A stretch of 64,000 nucleotides of DNA, taken from positions 1-64,000 of the forward strand of contig JAFGAV010000025.1 of assembly GCA_016933515.1 (NCBI GenBank), in the 5' to 3' direction. Below the pieces are notes generated by a model, which saw only the letters and a list, made by a program, of their open reading frames with translations, was not told the DNA's origin and did no database searches. Source of the DNA: Candidatus Aminicenantota bacterium (GTDB lineage Bacteria > Acidobacteriota > Aminicenantia > Aminicenantales > JAFGAV01). Both the position numbers and the translations under genes were made by a program. Positions 28,617-39,000 of this stretch are shown in pieces; positions within the stretch are counted from its first letter, which is position 1, and every line of letters begins with the position of its first letter.

Positions 28617-29891
28617 ATGCTCGACCTGAAGTGGATTCTGGACAACGCGCCGGAGGCGCGCCGCCGGTTGGCGCAACGGGGAGTCGAGCTGGATACCGAA
28701 GGGTTGTCGCGGATCAACGAGGAGCGCAAGGCGTTTCAGAAGCGGGCGGAAGACCTTCGGGCCGCGCGCAACAGGGCCTCGGAAGACGTGGCCCGGGCCA
28801 AGAAAGAGGGCCGGGACGCCGCGGAGGTGATCGCCGCGATGAAAAAGGTCGGGGATGACATTTCCGCCCTGGAGGAGAACATCCGCTCCCTGGAGGCGAA
28901 GCTGCGCGCGGATCTCTTGAGCATTCCCAACCTTCCCGCTGGCAGCGTGCCCGAGGGCCGCGCCGCGGAAGACAACGTTGAGGTGAGGCGTTTCGGCGAC
29001 CCGCCCCGCTTTTCCTTCCGGCCGGAGCCCCACTGGGAGATCGGCCGCCGGCTCGGCCTTCTCGATTTCGACCGCGCGGCCAAGATCGCCGGCGCCCGAT
29101 TCGCCGTGTCCCTGTCCGAGGGCGCGAGGCTCGAACGGGCGCTCATCAGTTTCATGCTCGACATTCACACCCGGGAGTCCGGCTACACGGAAGTCCTCCC
29201 CCCTTTCATCGCCAACGAGGACAGCCTGATCGGAACGGGAAACCTCCCCAAGTTCGCCGAGGATCTTTTCAAGATCGAAGGCTTCAAATGGTACCTCATC
29301 CCTACGGCCGAGGTTCCCCTGACGAACTTGTTCCGGGATGAGATCCTTGATGAGAGCTCCCTGCCGCGCCGCTTCGCCGCCTACACGCCCTGTTTCCGCA
29401 GCGAGGCCGGTTCCTACGGCAAGGACATTCGGGGCCTGATCCGGCAGCACCAGTTCAACAAGGTGGAGATCGTGGCTTTCTCGCTTCCCGAGAAATCCTT
29501 TGAGGAGCTGGAGAGGATGACGGTTTCGGCCGAGGAGGTGTTGCGGCGATTGGAGCTCCCCTATCGCGTGGTGGAGCTGTGCGCCGGCGACCTGGGTTTC
29601 GCCAGCGCCAAGACCTACGACCTGGAGGTCTGGATGCCCGAAAGGAACGGATACGTGGAGATCTCCTCGTGCTCCAACTGCACGGATTTCCAGGCGCGCC
29701 GGGCGAACATCCGCTTCCGGAGGGCTCCGAAGTCCAAGCCGGAACACGTCCACACCCTGAACGGCTCGGGAGTGGCCGTAGGCCGCACCGTGGCCGCGCT
29801 GCTCGAATGCGGCCAGCAGAAGAACGGCACCGTCCGCATTCCCGCCGCGCTGCGGCCCTACATGGACGGATTGGAGAAGATCGGATCCTAA
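28617..29891 (+). CDS. serS: Seryl-tRNA synthetase
   Basis: [86 protein letters not shown]. Confidence 0.96.
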   Translation: MLDLKWILDNAPEARRRLAQRGVELDTEGLSRINEERKAFQKRAEDLRAARNRASEDVARAKKEGRDAAEVIAAMKKVGDDISALEENIRSLEAKLRADLLSIPNLPAGSVPEGRAAEDNVEVRRFGDPPRFSFRPEPHWEIGRRLGLLDFDRAAKIAGARFAVSLSEGARLERALISFMLDIHTRESGYTEVLPPFIANEDSLIGTGNLPKFAEDLFKIEGFKWYLIPTAEVPLTNLFRDEILDESSLPRRFAAYTPCFRSEAGSYGKDIRGLIRQHQFNKVEIVAFSLPEKSFEELERMTVSAEEVLRRLELPYRVVELCAGDLGFASAKTYDLEVWMPERNGYVEISSCSNCTDFQARRANIRFRRAPKSKPEHVHTLNGSGVAVGRTVAALLECGQQKNGTVRIPAALRPYMDGLEKIGS

Positions 29892-29998
29892 GGGGGGAAC
29901 AGGAAGGCGTTGATTGCCGAAAACGCCTTTTTATATTTTAATAGTATTAATCCCCCCAGCCCCCCTTAGGGAATTAAGGGGGGGAACAGGAAGGCGTT
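29889..29998. repeat. 23-24 bp direct repeat TAAGGGGGG(G)AACAGGAAGGCGTT
   Basis: Copies at 29889-29911 and 29975-29998 flanking an AT-rich spacer; first copy contains the serS stop codon. Confidence 0.8.
29904..29940 (+). terminator. Rho-independent terminator of serS
   Basis: AAGGCGTT...AACGCCTT stem followed by TTTTATATTTT. Confidence 0.75.
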
Positions 29999-30010
29999 TT
30001 CGGAAAGGTC

Positions 30011-30100
30011 GGAGGGATGGCCGAGTGGTTGAAGGCGGCGGTCTTGAAAACCGCTTTCCGGGCGACCGGAACGGGGGTTCGAATCCCTCTCCCTCCGCCA
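30011..30100 (+). tRNA. tRNA-Ser (anticodon TGA)
   Basis: GGAGGGATGGCCGAGTGGTTGAAGGCGGCGGTCTTGAAAACCGC...GGTTCGAATCCCTCTCCCTCCGCCA; long variable arm; encoded CCA. Confidence 0.97.
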
Positions 30101-30158
30101 TAGCGCTCATTGGAAACGGCGCGACAGAGGCGGAATTCCCATCCCCCGGCAAACATGC

Positions 30159-30164
30159 TACAAT
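30159..30164 (+). promoter_or_regulatory. Promoter -10 TACAAT (with TTCCCA -35 at 30136) for second tRNA
   Basis: 17-bp spacer; upstream of 30186. Confidence 0.45.
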
Positions 30165-30185
30165 GCCTCCCGCCGTTTCGGGCGC

Positions 30186-30279
<94 letters not shown>

Positions 30280-30350
30280 CATAATCCCTTATTTTCATTT
30301 CATCATCCCCCAGGGCGTTTTTTTCCTTCCGCCGTATCCGACGGCGGCGT

Positions 30351-30845
30351 TCAGATCGGGCCGAGAGGCCGATTGAGGTCGATGTCCCGGGGAAGGGGGA
30401 TGATCATCGCCTCGAAGGTGTCCGATCCGGGCGAGGTCTCATAGAGGAGGCGGAGCTTGACCCGGGATTTTTTCGTGGAATAAGACATATTCCGGATGCT
30501 CGACCAGGGGACATAGCGCATCCGGTAGACAATGCCTCGGTTGCCGATGACCGCGTTCCGCCGGGGAGCCAGAGACAATCCGAAGGCCAGGAGCAAAAGC
30601 CTGCGATATCCCTCCGGACTTTCGGGTTTGAGGGCGATGAGAGCCAGGCCCCAGGCGGCCACGGCCAGCAGCAGTCCCAGAACAAGGAGATTCTCGACGA
30701 AACCGAGATGAAATATCCCGGACCAGCAGGCGTGTGCCGTCCCTGCTTTGGCCTTGAGACGCCTGAACGCCGCCATGTTCGACGCGGCCAGCGCGAAAAC
30801 GGGGAGAAAGGCAAAGAGATAAGGAGCCGGTCCCGCGGCGTTCAT
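30351..30845 (-). CDS. Small membrane protein (DUF5673-like), last gene of peptide/propeller operon
   Basis: Two or more hydrophobic segments then NRGIVYRMRYVPWSSIRNMSYS; ATGA overlap with upstream gene. Confidence 0.7.
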   Translation of the reverse strand: MNAAGPAPYLFAFLPVFALAASNMAAFRRLKAKAGTAHACWSGIFHLGFVENLLVLGLLLAVAAWGLALIALKPESPEGYRRLLLLAFGLSLAPRRNAVIGNRGIVYRMRYVPWSSIRNMSYSTKKSRVKLRLLYETSPGSDTFEAMIIPLPRDIDLNRPLGPI

Positions 30846-31318
30846 GGCCTTTTTTCCGTCTGTTTGGAGCTCCGGGGCGGGATTTTTTCCACCGATCCCG
30901 AGACCGCATCGAGCACGAGACCGGGATTCGCCGTCCCGATTCCCGCCGCCAGGAAGAGACCGCTTGTGTCCACAAGGACGGGCGCGGGGCATCCTTTGGA
31001 CTTGAGGAACATCCGCAATCTTTTGGCCGCAGCTTCCGGAGGCGCGCCGTCGGCGTCGTCGCCGGGACGCGAAGAAACGACCACCCAAACATTTTCCCGG
31101 CCGTAGCGTGCGGCGAAGCGGCGGAAATCGGCGAGGAACCGTTCGCCGCACAAAGGGCAGAAATAAAGACTCGGGTCGGCCGCCAAGACCACAATCGCCT
31201 GCCGCCCGCAAGCCGGCGCGTCCAAAGAGAGGCTCGCCGACGGCCGGGCCGCGGAAAACAGAAAAGCCAAGGCCGAGAGAACGGCGATCGCGATCACCCG
31301 ACTAACGGCGCTCATCAT
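30842..31318 (-). CDS. Secreted thioredoxin/redoxin-like protein with CPLC motif
   Basis: Signal peptide; AADPSLYFCPLCGERFLADFRRFAARYGRENVWVVV; PVLVDTSGLFLAAGI; overlaps propeller gene. Confidence 0.65.
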   Translation of the reverse strand: MMSAVSRVIAIAVLSALAFLFSAARPSASLSLDAPACGRQAIVVLAADPSLYFCPLCGERFLADFRRFAARYGRENVWVVVSSRPGDDADGAPPEAAAKRLRMFLKSKGCPAPVLVDTSGLFLAAGIGTANPGLVLDAVSGSVEKIPPRSSKQTEKRP

Positions 31319-32345
31319 CGGACTCGGGTCCCATGATCCTGTATTTTTTGAGCGTCATGCCCTGGTCGGCCCGGGCATAGAGACAGCCCCGGCCGTCGAT
31401 CATGAGGCAGTGGCTGGGCTGGGGAAGGATCAGGGTGTCAAGCAAGCGGCCGTCGGAGTCGAGCACATAGACGTCGCGGCTCCGGTGTCGGGAATACCCT
31501 CCGCCCAGAACGAACAGGCGGCCCTGCCCGTCAACGGCAATGTCCTTAAACGTCGGCGTTTCCGGAACGGTATGAAAGAGGATCTTCTTCGTCCTGATCT
31601 CGGAGACTCCCAGAAGGCTTTTGGCCCACAGGAGGCGCCCCCGCGCATCGAGTTTGAGGAGGCGGTCCAGGTAGTTGAAGACCACGTAGAGCGAGCCGTC
31701 GGCGCCGAAACGGAAATCGATCGGAGACATGGCGGGAGGATCGTCCCTGCGGCGGCAGGAGAAAATGCGTTTCAGACGTCCCGATCGGTCAATAACCCGG
31801 ATCGTTCCCGCGTCCTCTTTCCTCAGCGAGACCGTGGAGTAGGCCAGGCGGCCGTCGGGAAACGCCTGAAGGTCGTCGGCCGGGCACGGCAGGGGGATCG
31901 AGGCTTTAAAATTCAGCCCGGCGTCGAACTCCTTGATCGAGGACCGGAAAGGGTCCGAGACCACGACGAAAACACTGCCGCCCGAAACATCCACGGGGTA
32001 GCGGCGCACCCCGAACGCTCCCTTGCCGCTCAGCATCCAGGCCGCGGTTTTCATCAAACATCCGTCCGGGCCGAATTTTTTGAGGGAGGCCTCCAGAGCG
32101 TCCGTAACGTACAGACACCCCGTCCCGTCGGCGGCGACGCCGACCCACATGGACAGGAGGTCGCTTTCCCGGCCGCCGACGGACAGCACCTCCTCGAGAC
32201 GGATTGTCTTTTTGGGCTCGGCCGCCGTCTTGGCCGCGAAAAGACCGAGAACACAAACCGCCGCCGCGGCGAAGAGGGCGGGGCGCATGCGCCCCGCCCT
32301 CAGAGCCGTTCGGATCTTGAAAGGGGTCGGTGAAGAAGCGCTCAT
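31302..32345 (-). CDS. Secreted 6-bladed beta-propeller (NHL-like) protein
   Basis: Signal peptide; repeated GxLYVx(D/N)..LxxLKKFxxxG blades; ATG 32345 with AGAGGG upstream. Confidence 0.75.
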   Translation of the reverse strand: MSASSPTPFKIRTALRAGRMRPALFAAAAVCVLGLFAAKTAAEPKKTIRLEEVLSVGGRESDLLSMWVGVAADGTGCLYVTDALEASLKKFGPDGCLMKTAAWMLSGKGAFGVRRYPVDVSGGSVFVVVSDPFRSSIKEFDAGLNFKASIPLPCPADDLQAFPDGRLAYSTVSLRKEDAGTIRVIDRSGRLKRIFSCRRRDDPPAMSPIDFRFGADGSLYVVFNYLDRLLKLDARGRLLWAKSLLGVSEIRTKKILFHTVPETPTFKDIAVDGQGRLFVLGGGYSRHRSRDVYVLDSDGRLLDTLILPQPSHCLMIDGRGCLYARADQGMTLKKYRIMGPESDDERR

Positions 32346-32359
32346 GGGTCCCTCTGCGC

Positions 32360-32581
32360 TTACTGCATGTAGAGCAGGCAGAAGAGAAAGCCGATAAAGC
32401 AATAGTCGGCGTTTATGATTTTTTCCCACAAAGGCTGTTCTTTGAGGCACCGGTTGAGGGCTTCGCCGCAGTCCACTTCTTCGGCTTGCAGGCCGGAAAC
32501 GCCGCCCAGGATGAGCAAAACCGCCGCCAGAAGGAATGAACCGGCCGCGAGTTTGAGGGCCGGTGAGAATTTTTTCAGCAT
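32360..32581 (-). CDS. Small secreted Cys-rich peptide B (twin CX6C)
   Basis: MLKKFSPALKLAAGSFLLAAVLLILGGVSGLQAEEVDCGEALNRCLKEQPLWEKIINADYCFIGFLFCLLYMQ; SD AAGGAG; paralogous to peptide A. Confidence 0.75.
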   Translation of the reverse strand: MLKKFSPALKLAAGSFLLAAVLLILGGVSGLQAEEVDCGEALNRCLKEQPLWEKIINADYCFIGFLFCLLYMQ

Positions 32582-32610
32582 GCATTTTTCTCCTTTTTTT
32601 CGTTCTTTCG

Positions 32611-32856
32611 TCAGTCCAGAAGGAATTCCCTGCAGAAGGCGTAGCCTTCGAAACAAAAAGCGGCATAGGCCAGGCCCCAGAACGGGCCTCCCTCTCCGGT
32701 CAGCCCGGCGGCGTCCCCCAGGCAGCTGAGAAGGGCCGTCTCGCACGCGCCCGCCTCGGCGCTAGGAGCGAGGAAGGCCATCCCCAGCACGGCCAGCATC
32801 AAGGCCGCGGCCGCTTTCAGGACCATGTCTCTCCTTTTCGACCGAAACATTTTCAT
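32611..32856 (-). CDS. Small secreted Cys-rich peptide A (twin CX6C)
   Basis: MKMFRSKRRDMVLKAAAALMLAVLGMAFLAPSAEAGACETALLSCLGDAAGLTGEGGPFWGLAYAAFCFEGYAFCREFLLD; strong SD AAGGAGGTG; AEA-type signal cleavage. Confidence 0.78.
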   Translation of the reverse strand: MKMFRSKRRDMVLKAAAALMLAVLGMAFLAPSAEAGACETALLSCLGDAAGLTGEGGPFWGLAYAAFCFEGYAFCREFLLD

Positions 32857-33025
32857 GATGCACCTCCTTGAATTCGTTCGCCATGAAGGGGGACGAAGGC
32901 GTTTCCGGTATTTTCTCAGTCACGAGGCGGAATCGCTTGCGGATTGTTGCCCGTCTCCCCGAAGGGGACGTTTTGGCTCGGCTGTCACAACGGGCGAGCA
33001 GGAAATCCCGCCGGCCCCGAAAGTA

Positions 33026-33034
33026 TGGTAAAAT
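33026..33034 (+). promoter_or_regulatory. Extended -10 TGG-TAAAAT upstream of A2M gene
   Basis: TGnTAAAAT; 26 bp before ATG 33059. Confidence 0.45.
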
Positions 33035-33058
33035 CAAATTTTGTGAGGGAGGCGGGAC

Positions 33059-36000
33059 ATGAAGATCTTCCGGATGGTCATCTTGGGTCTCGTGGCCGTG
33101 AGCGTGATCTCCATTCTAGGGGTAACGATGAAACAGAGCCGACAGGACAAAGAAACGCGGGCTCAGATCCAGGAGCTGTGGGAGAAGGCCGAACAGGCCC
33201 GGAAAGACGGATTGCCGCAGACCGCCGCGGGGCATTTCAAGGAGATCACGGGCCTGGCGCTCAAAATCGGGGAGAAGGGGATGGCGCTCACGGCTCTGAT
33301 CCAAAAATTGGCGATGGAGTCCGTGGTTGAAGGCAACCGGCCGGAAGAGCGCATTGTGCGCTTGAAAAAGGAGATGGCCCTTCTGCCGGCGGATCTCCTG
33401 CCCGTCATGAAGCTCGTTTTGGCCCGGTGGTACTGGCATTATTTCCAGCGCAACCGATGGCGTTTTCTGCAGCGTTCGGCGACCGAAGGCCTTGACGAAG
33501 AAGATTTCACCGCCTGGGATCTCCCTCGTCTTTTCCGGGAGATCGCCTCGCTGTATGACGATGTTCTCGAGGCGGACGCCTATCTCAAATCGAAACAGCT
33601 TTCCGAATTCGCCGACTTTTTCCAGCCTGGAAACCAGCCCCCGGCTCTCCGGCCGACGCTCTTCGATTTTGCCGCCTGGGAAGGCCTGGAGTTCTACACC
33701 TCCGCCGAGCAGGCGGCCGCCAAACCCGAAGACGCCTTCGAGATCCTGAGCGAGTCGGCGGCCCTGTCTCCCGCCGATACATTCCTGGCTTTCCGGCCGG
33801 AAACGACGGACGTCGATTCCCCGAAGCTCAAGGCGCTTTGCATTTTCCAGGCGCTCCTGGAATTTCATCGCTCCGACCTCCGTCCCGACGCGTTCCTTCA
33901 CGCCGATCTCGGTCGGCTCCGATGGGTCCGCAACGTTGCCGTCGGCGAAAACGTTTCCGAACTCTATCTGCTCCGGCTCAAGGAACTGGCGGAACGCCAT
34001 CCCGGATCGGAGATTTTCGGCGAAGCCTGCCACCTCCGGGCCAAGGAGCTTTTCGACCGGGACGAACGGGTTGCGGCCTTGGACATCGCCTCTCGCGGCG
34101 AGAAGGCCTATCCGCATTCCGTGGGCGGCCGAAATTGCCGTGTTCTCAAAGCCCGGATCCTGGCCAGGGAATTCGAGCTCCGAACCGAGTCGGTGATTCT
34201 CCCCGGGCGCGTCTCGCATCTCGTCGTGAGCTACCGGAACGTCACCCGCCTGAACATGCGCGTCGTCCGGCGTGATTTCGAGAAGCTTTTTGAGGGTGGT
34301 GGGGAGGGCCTTTCTTATTCCGGCCTTTCGGAAGACGCCTTGAAAATCCTTCTCGCCCGGGCCCCGACGGCGGAATGGACGGTCGAGCTTGCGCCGACCG
34401 AAGATTTTCGTACGCGCGAGGCCGTGATCGAGATCCCGGCGCTCGACCCCGGATATTACCAGCTGGTGGCCGGTCTCGACCCGAAGTTCTCTTTCGACGG
34501 CAACAAAATCGAAACCGCTTCTTTCTGGGCGAGCCGTTTGGGCCTCGTTCTCAACGCCCGCGACAGAGAAAGCGTTTCAGGCACCGTCGTGAACAGCGGC
34601 GGAGGTGAGCCCCGGCCCGGCGTCGAGGTGTCCCTTTGCGATTGGCAGTACAACCGGCGGGTCTACGAGGAGCGAAGCCAGGTCATAAGCGACGACGCCG
34701 GTCATTTCGAACTGATCAAGCCCGCCCGGTATGCCCAATTTCTCGTGGTCGTTCGGGACAAGGACGGAGACGCCGTCGCCTCCTCGAATATTCCCTACGG
34801 CGTCCGCCGAGAGCCCCAGGTCGGGGAGCGGACTGTTCTGTTCACCGACCGCGCCCTTTACCGTCCCGGCCAGACCATTCATTTCAAGGGCATTTGCCTG
34901 AGCCTGGACCAGGGCCAAAACATCTATCGGACGCTTCCCGGCCGGACGGTCACGGTCGGGCTCCGCGATGTGAACGGAGAAACCGTTTCCGATCTGGAGC
35001 TGAGGACCAACGACTACGGTTCTTTCAGCGGGATGTTCGTCGCGCCCGCCGACCGCCTGACGGGAGAGATGACGATCGTTTGCCGGGAGCCCGACGGTCA
35101 GGCTGTCGTGCGGGTCGAAGAATACAAGAGGCCCAAGTTTCAGGTCCAGGTCGACATCCCGGACAAGGAATTCCGGTTGGACGACGAGGTGGAGGCCGGC
35201 GGCGCGGCCGCGGCTTACACCGGCGCTCCGATCGACGATGCCCTGGTCCGCTTCCGCGTTGTCCGGGAGGTGAACGTTCCCTATTGGTGGTTCTACCGGC
35301 ACGGCGCCGGGACGTGGCGCAAAAGCCAGGAAATCGCCCACGGGACGGTCCGCACGGACGACGAAGGCAAATTTCTCATCCGGTTCCGGGCCCGGTCCGA
35401 TCCGTCCGTTCCGCGCGAATCACAGCCGGTTTTCGATTACATGGTGCGTGTGGATGTCACGGACGGCTCCGGCGAGACGCGAAGCGCCCAGGGCCGGGTA
35501 AGGATCGGGGCGGTCTCCCTGCAGGCGGGGATGGACATCGCGGAATGGCAGGAATCCGGCCGGCCGGTGGAGGTGAAAATTTCGACCGCCAACCTGAACG
35601 GCCGGCCCGCCGCCGCCGAGGGACGGGTAGAGATTTTCAGCCTCCGGGGGCCGGAGAAGCCCGTTCCCGCCGACCTCATCGGCGAGGTGGCCGTCCGCGA
35701 GCGCGAAGCCCTGGACGCCGGAGAGCCCGGATTCGCCGGGACGTCGGACTGGCGGAAATGGCCCGCCGCCACATTGGTCGACTGCAGGGATTTCCGGACA
35801 GCCGATGACGAAGACGCTTCGTCCTTTTTGAGCTTCGACCTTCCGCCGGGCGCTTATCAGGCCCGGCTCACGACCCGGGACCGGTACGGTTCGAAAGTGG
35901 AAGCTGTCGGATTCTTCATCGTCCTGGCGCCGTCGGAACGTCGCTTCGGCGTCCCCGTTCCCTTCCACGTCGTTTCCCGCTCCGACCGGGCGGAAGTCGG

Positions 36001-39000
36001 CCGGACCTACGAGCTGCTTTGGGCCACGGGATATGATCAAGGGCCTCTGCTCATCGAAGTCCTGCGGGACGGCCGCCGCCTGCAGAGATTCTGGACGGAC
36101 GGCGGACAGACTCAAGGGCGGCTGCGCGTTCCCGTGGATTCCTCGCTCAAGGGAGGATTCACGGTCGTCTGCACCCTGGTCAAGGAGAACCGTTTCTACC
36201 GGAGCGAGAACAGGGTGTCTGTCCCCTGGTCGGACAAAGCGTTGGACCTGCGATGGACGTCTTTTCGCTCCAAGCTTCTCCCCGGGCAGAAAGAGCGGTG
36301 GGCGCTCGAAATCCTGGGGCCGCAGGCCCTTCCCGCAGCGGCGGAGCTGGTGGCGGCGATGTACGACGCTTCGCTCGACCAGTTCTTTCCGCATGCTTTT
36401 TCCTCCCTGGCCGGCATCTTCGCCCGCGACCTGACCTTCGTTCACTCCCTGTACTCCAATCGAGCGCTTTCCTTTTCCTCTTACGGCCGGGGAGTGAACG
36501 ACATCCCTCCGGAGGTCCGGCCGACATATCCCGCGTTTCCGGAGGCGGTCGGCAGGGATCTGTTCGGTTTCGAGTACTACGATGCGGGATTCGCGGTGAA
36601 GGCCCCGGCCCCTCTTTCCGCCACAAGGGAAATGCTTGCCGAGGAAAAGATGGTGGCGGCTGAGGCGACGGAGGCGGAAGCCGAGGAGCCTGAACTCGCG
36701 ACCGAAGTCCCTCCCGCTCCGGATCTGACGCAGGTCCCGACCCGTCGCAACCTCGACGAAACGGCCTTTTTCTTCCCGCATCTCCTGACCGACAAGGAAG
36801 GAACGGTCTCCCTGGAATTCACCATGCCCGAGGCGCTGACCGAATGGCGCTTTCTCGGCCTGGCGCATACGCGGGATCTGGCCAGCGGCTCCCTGGAGGG
36901 GAGGACCGTCACTCAGAAAGATCTCATGGTCCAGCCTAATCCGCCGCGGTTTTTGCGCGAGGGGGACGCTCTGGAATTCACCGTCAAGGTCACGAACATG
37001 ACCGCCGAGGAAATCCGGGGAGGGGCGGCGCTCAATTTCAGCGACCCGGTTTCGGAAAAACCTCTCGACGCGGAGCTGGGCAACCTGGAGGCGCGGAAGG
37101 AATTCGCCGTTCCCCCGCAGCAGTCGCGCACTCTCGCCTGGGCGATCCGGGTTCCGGACGGCCTCCAGGTCGCGGCCTTTAAAGCCGTCGCCGCGACGGA
37201 CAGGCATTCGGACGGGGAGGAAGGCTGGCTTCCGGTTCTCAGCCGCAGGCTTTTCGTCCGGGAATCCCTTCCTCTCTGGATCAGCGGCCGCGGACGGAAA
37301 ACGTTCGTCTTCGACAAGCTGGCCCGCTCGGCCGAGTCCACGACGCTCGCCCACCACAGCCTGACCGTGCAGATGGCCTCCCATCCCGCCTGGTACGCCG
37401 TTCAGGCGCTGCCGTATCTCATGGAATTTCCCTACGAGTGCTCGGAGCAGGTTTTCAACCGTCTGTACGCCAACAGCCTGGCGCGGCACATCGCCCTCTC
37501 CGACCCGAAGATCCGCCGGGTGTTCGACCTCTGGAAAGGGACCGAGGCTCTGGACTCGAACCTGGAAAAGAACGAAGACTTGAAGGGCGTCCTTCTTCGC
37601 GAGACGCCCTGGGTGCTCGAGGCCCGGTCAGAGAGCGAGGCCCGTCGCCGCGTCGGGATGCTGTTCGACGCGAACCGGCTGGATTCGGAGATCAAATCCG
37701 CCTATGGAAAACTCGCCGACATGATGGAAGAAGGCTCCTGGCCCTGGTTCCCGGGAGGACGGTCGAACCGCTACATCAGCCTGTACATCATCACCGGTTT
37801 CGGCCGCCTGAGAAACATGGGAGTCGCATCGGCGCCCCTCGACCTGGCCCTCGCCGCCTTGGACGGCGTCGATGAGTGGATGGAGGAACGCTACCGGGAT
37901 CTCGTGCGGCGCAAGGCTCTGGAGGATGTCAATATCGACCCGACAACGGCGCTCTACCTCTACGGCCGCAGCTTCTTCCTGAAGGACAAACCCGTCCCCC
38001 CCAAAACTCGGGAGGCGGTCGCCTATTTTCTGGAACAGGCGAAAACGCATTGGCTGAAGCTCGGCTCCCGACAAAGCCAGGGACACCTTGCCCTGGGTCT
38101 GAAGCGCTTCGGTTTTCCCGAGGAGGCGGGAAAAATCATGAGGTCGATCAAAGAGCGCAGCCGGACGGACGAGGAAATGGGCCGTTCCTGGAGCGAGGGG
38201 GAGAGCGCCTGGTGGTGGTACGAGGCGCCCATTGAGACCCAGGCGCTGATGATCGAGGCGTTCGACGAGGTTATGAACGACGCCCCGGCGGTGGAGGAAT
38301 GCAAGGTCTGGCTGCTCAAACAGAAGCAGACGCAGGCCTGGAAGACGACCAAGGCCACGGCCGATGCCGTCTATGCCCTGCTTCTTCGCGGGGAAAGCCT
38401 CCTGTCCTCCGACGCCCTGGTCGAAATTCGTCTGGGCGGCCTGAAGGTCGAACCGGAAACCGTCGAGGCCGGAACGGGTTTCTACCAAAAGCGCTTCGCC
38501 GGTCCGGATGTTCGACCCGCCATGGCCGAAGTGACCCTGGACAAGACGGACCCGGGCATCGCCTGGGGCGGTCTGCATTGGCAGTATTTCGAGGACATCG
38601 GGGCGGTGACGCCCCACGTCCAGAATCCCCTCCGGCTCAAAAAGCAGGTTTTCGTCAGGCGCCTGACGAAGAAAGGCCCGGTCATCGAGCCCGTCCCGGG
38701 CGCGCTTGAGGTCGGGGACACGCTCGTCGTGCGCATCGAGCTTCGCTCCGATCGCGACCTGGAATACGTCCACATGAAGGACCACCGCGGGAGCGGGATC
38801 GAACCGGTCAATGTCCTGTCCCGCTACAAGCATCAGGACGGGTTGTGGTATTACGAATCCACCAAGGATGCGGCCACCCATTTCTTCATCGACGTTCTTC
38901 CCAAGGGGACGTACGTTTTCGAGTATTCCCAGAGGGTCGTTCACCGCGGCACGTACGAGAACGGCCTGGCCTTTGTCGAATGCATGTACGCGCCCGAGTT

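Noticed and set aside
32762-33037. Small ORFs in the divergent region between peptide A and the A2M gene (32762-33330)
   Set aside because: No SD or family resemblance; overlap stronger genes on the opposite frame or strand.
35420-37489. 689-aa minus-strand ORF inside the A2M gene
   Set aside because: Antisense shadow of a clearly conserved A2M coding sequence.
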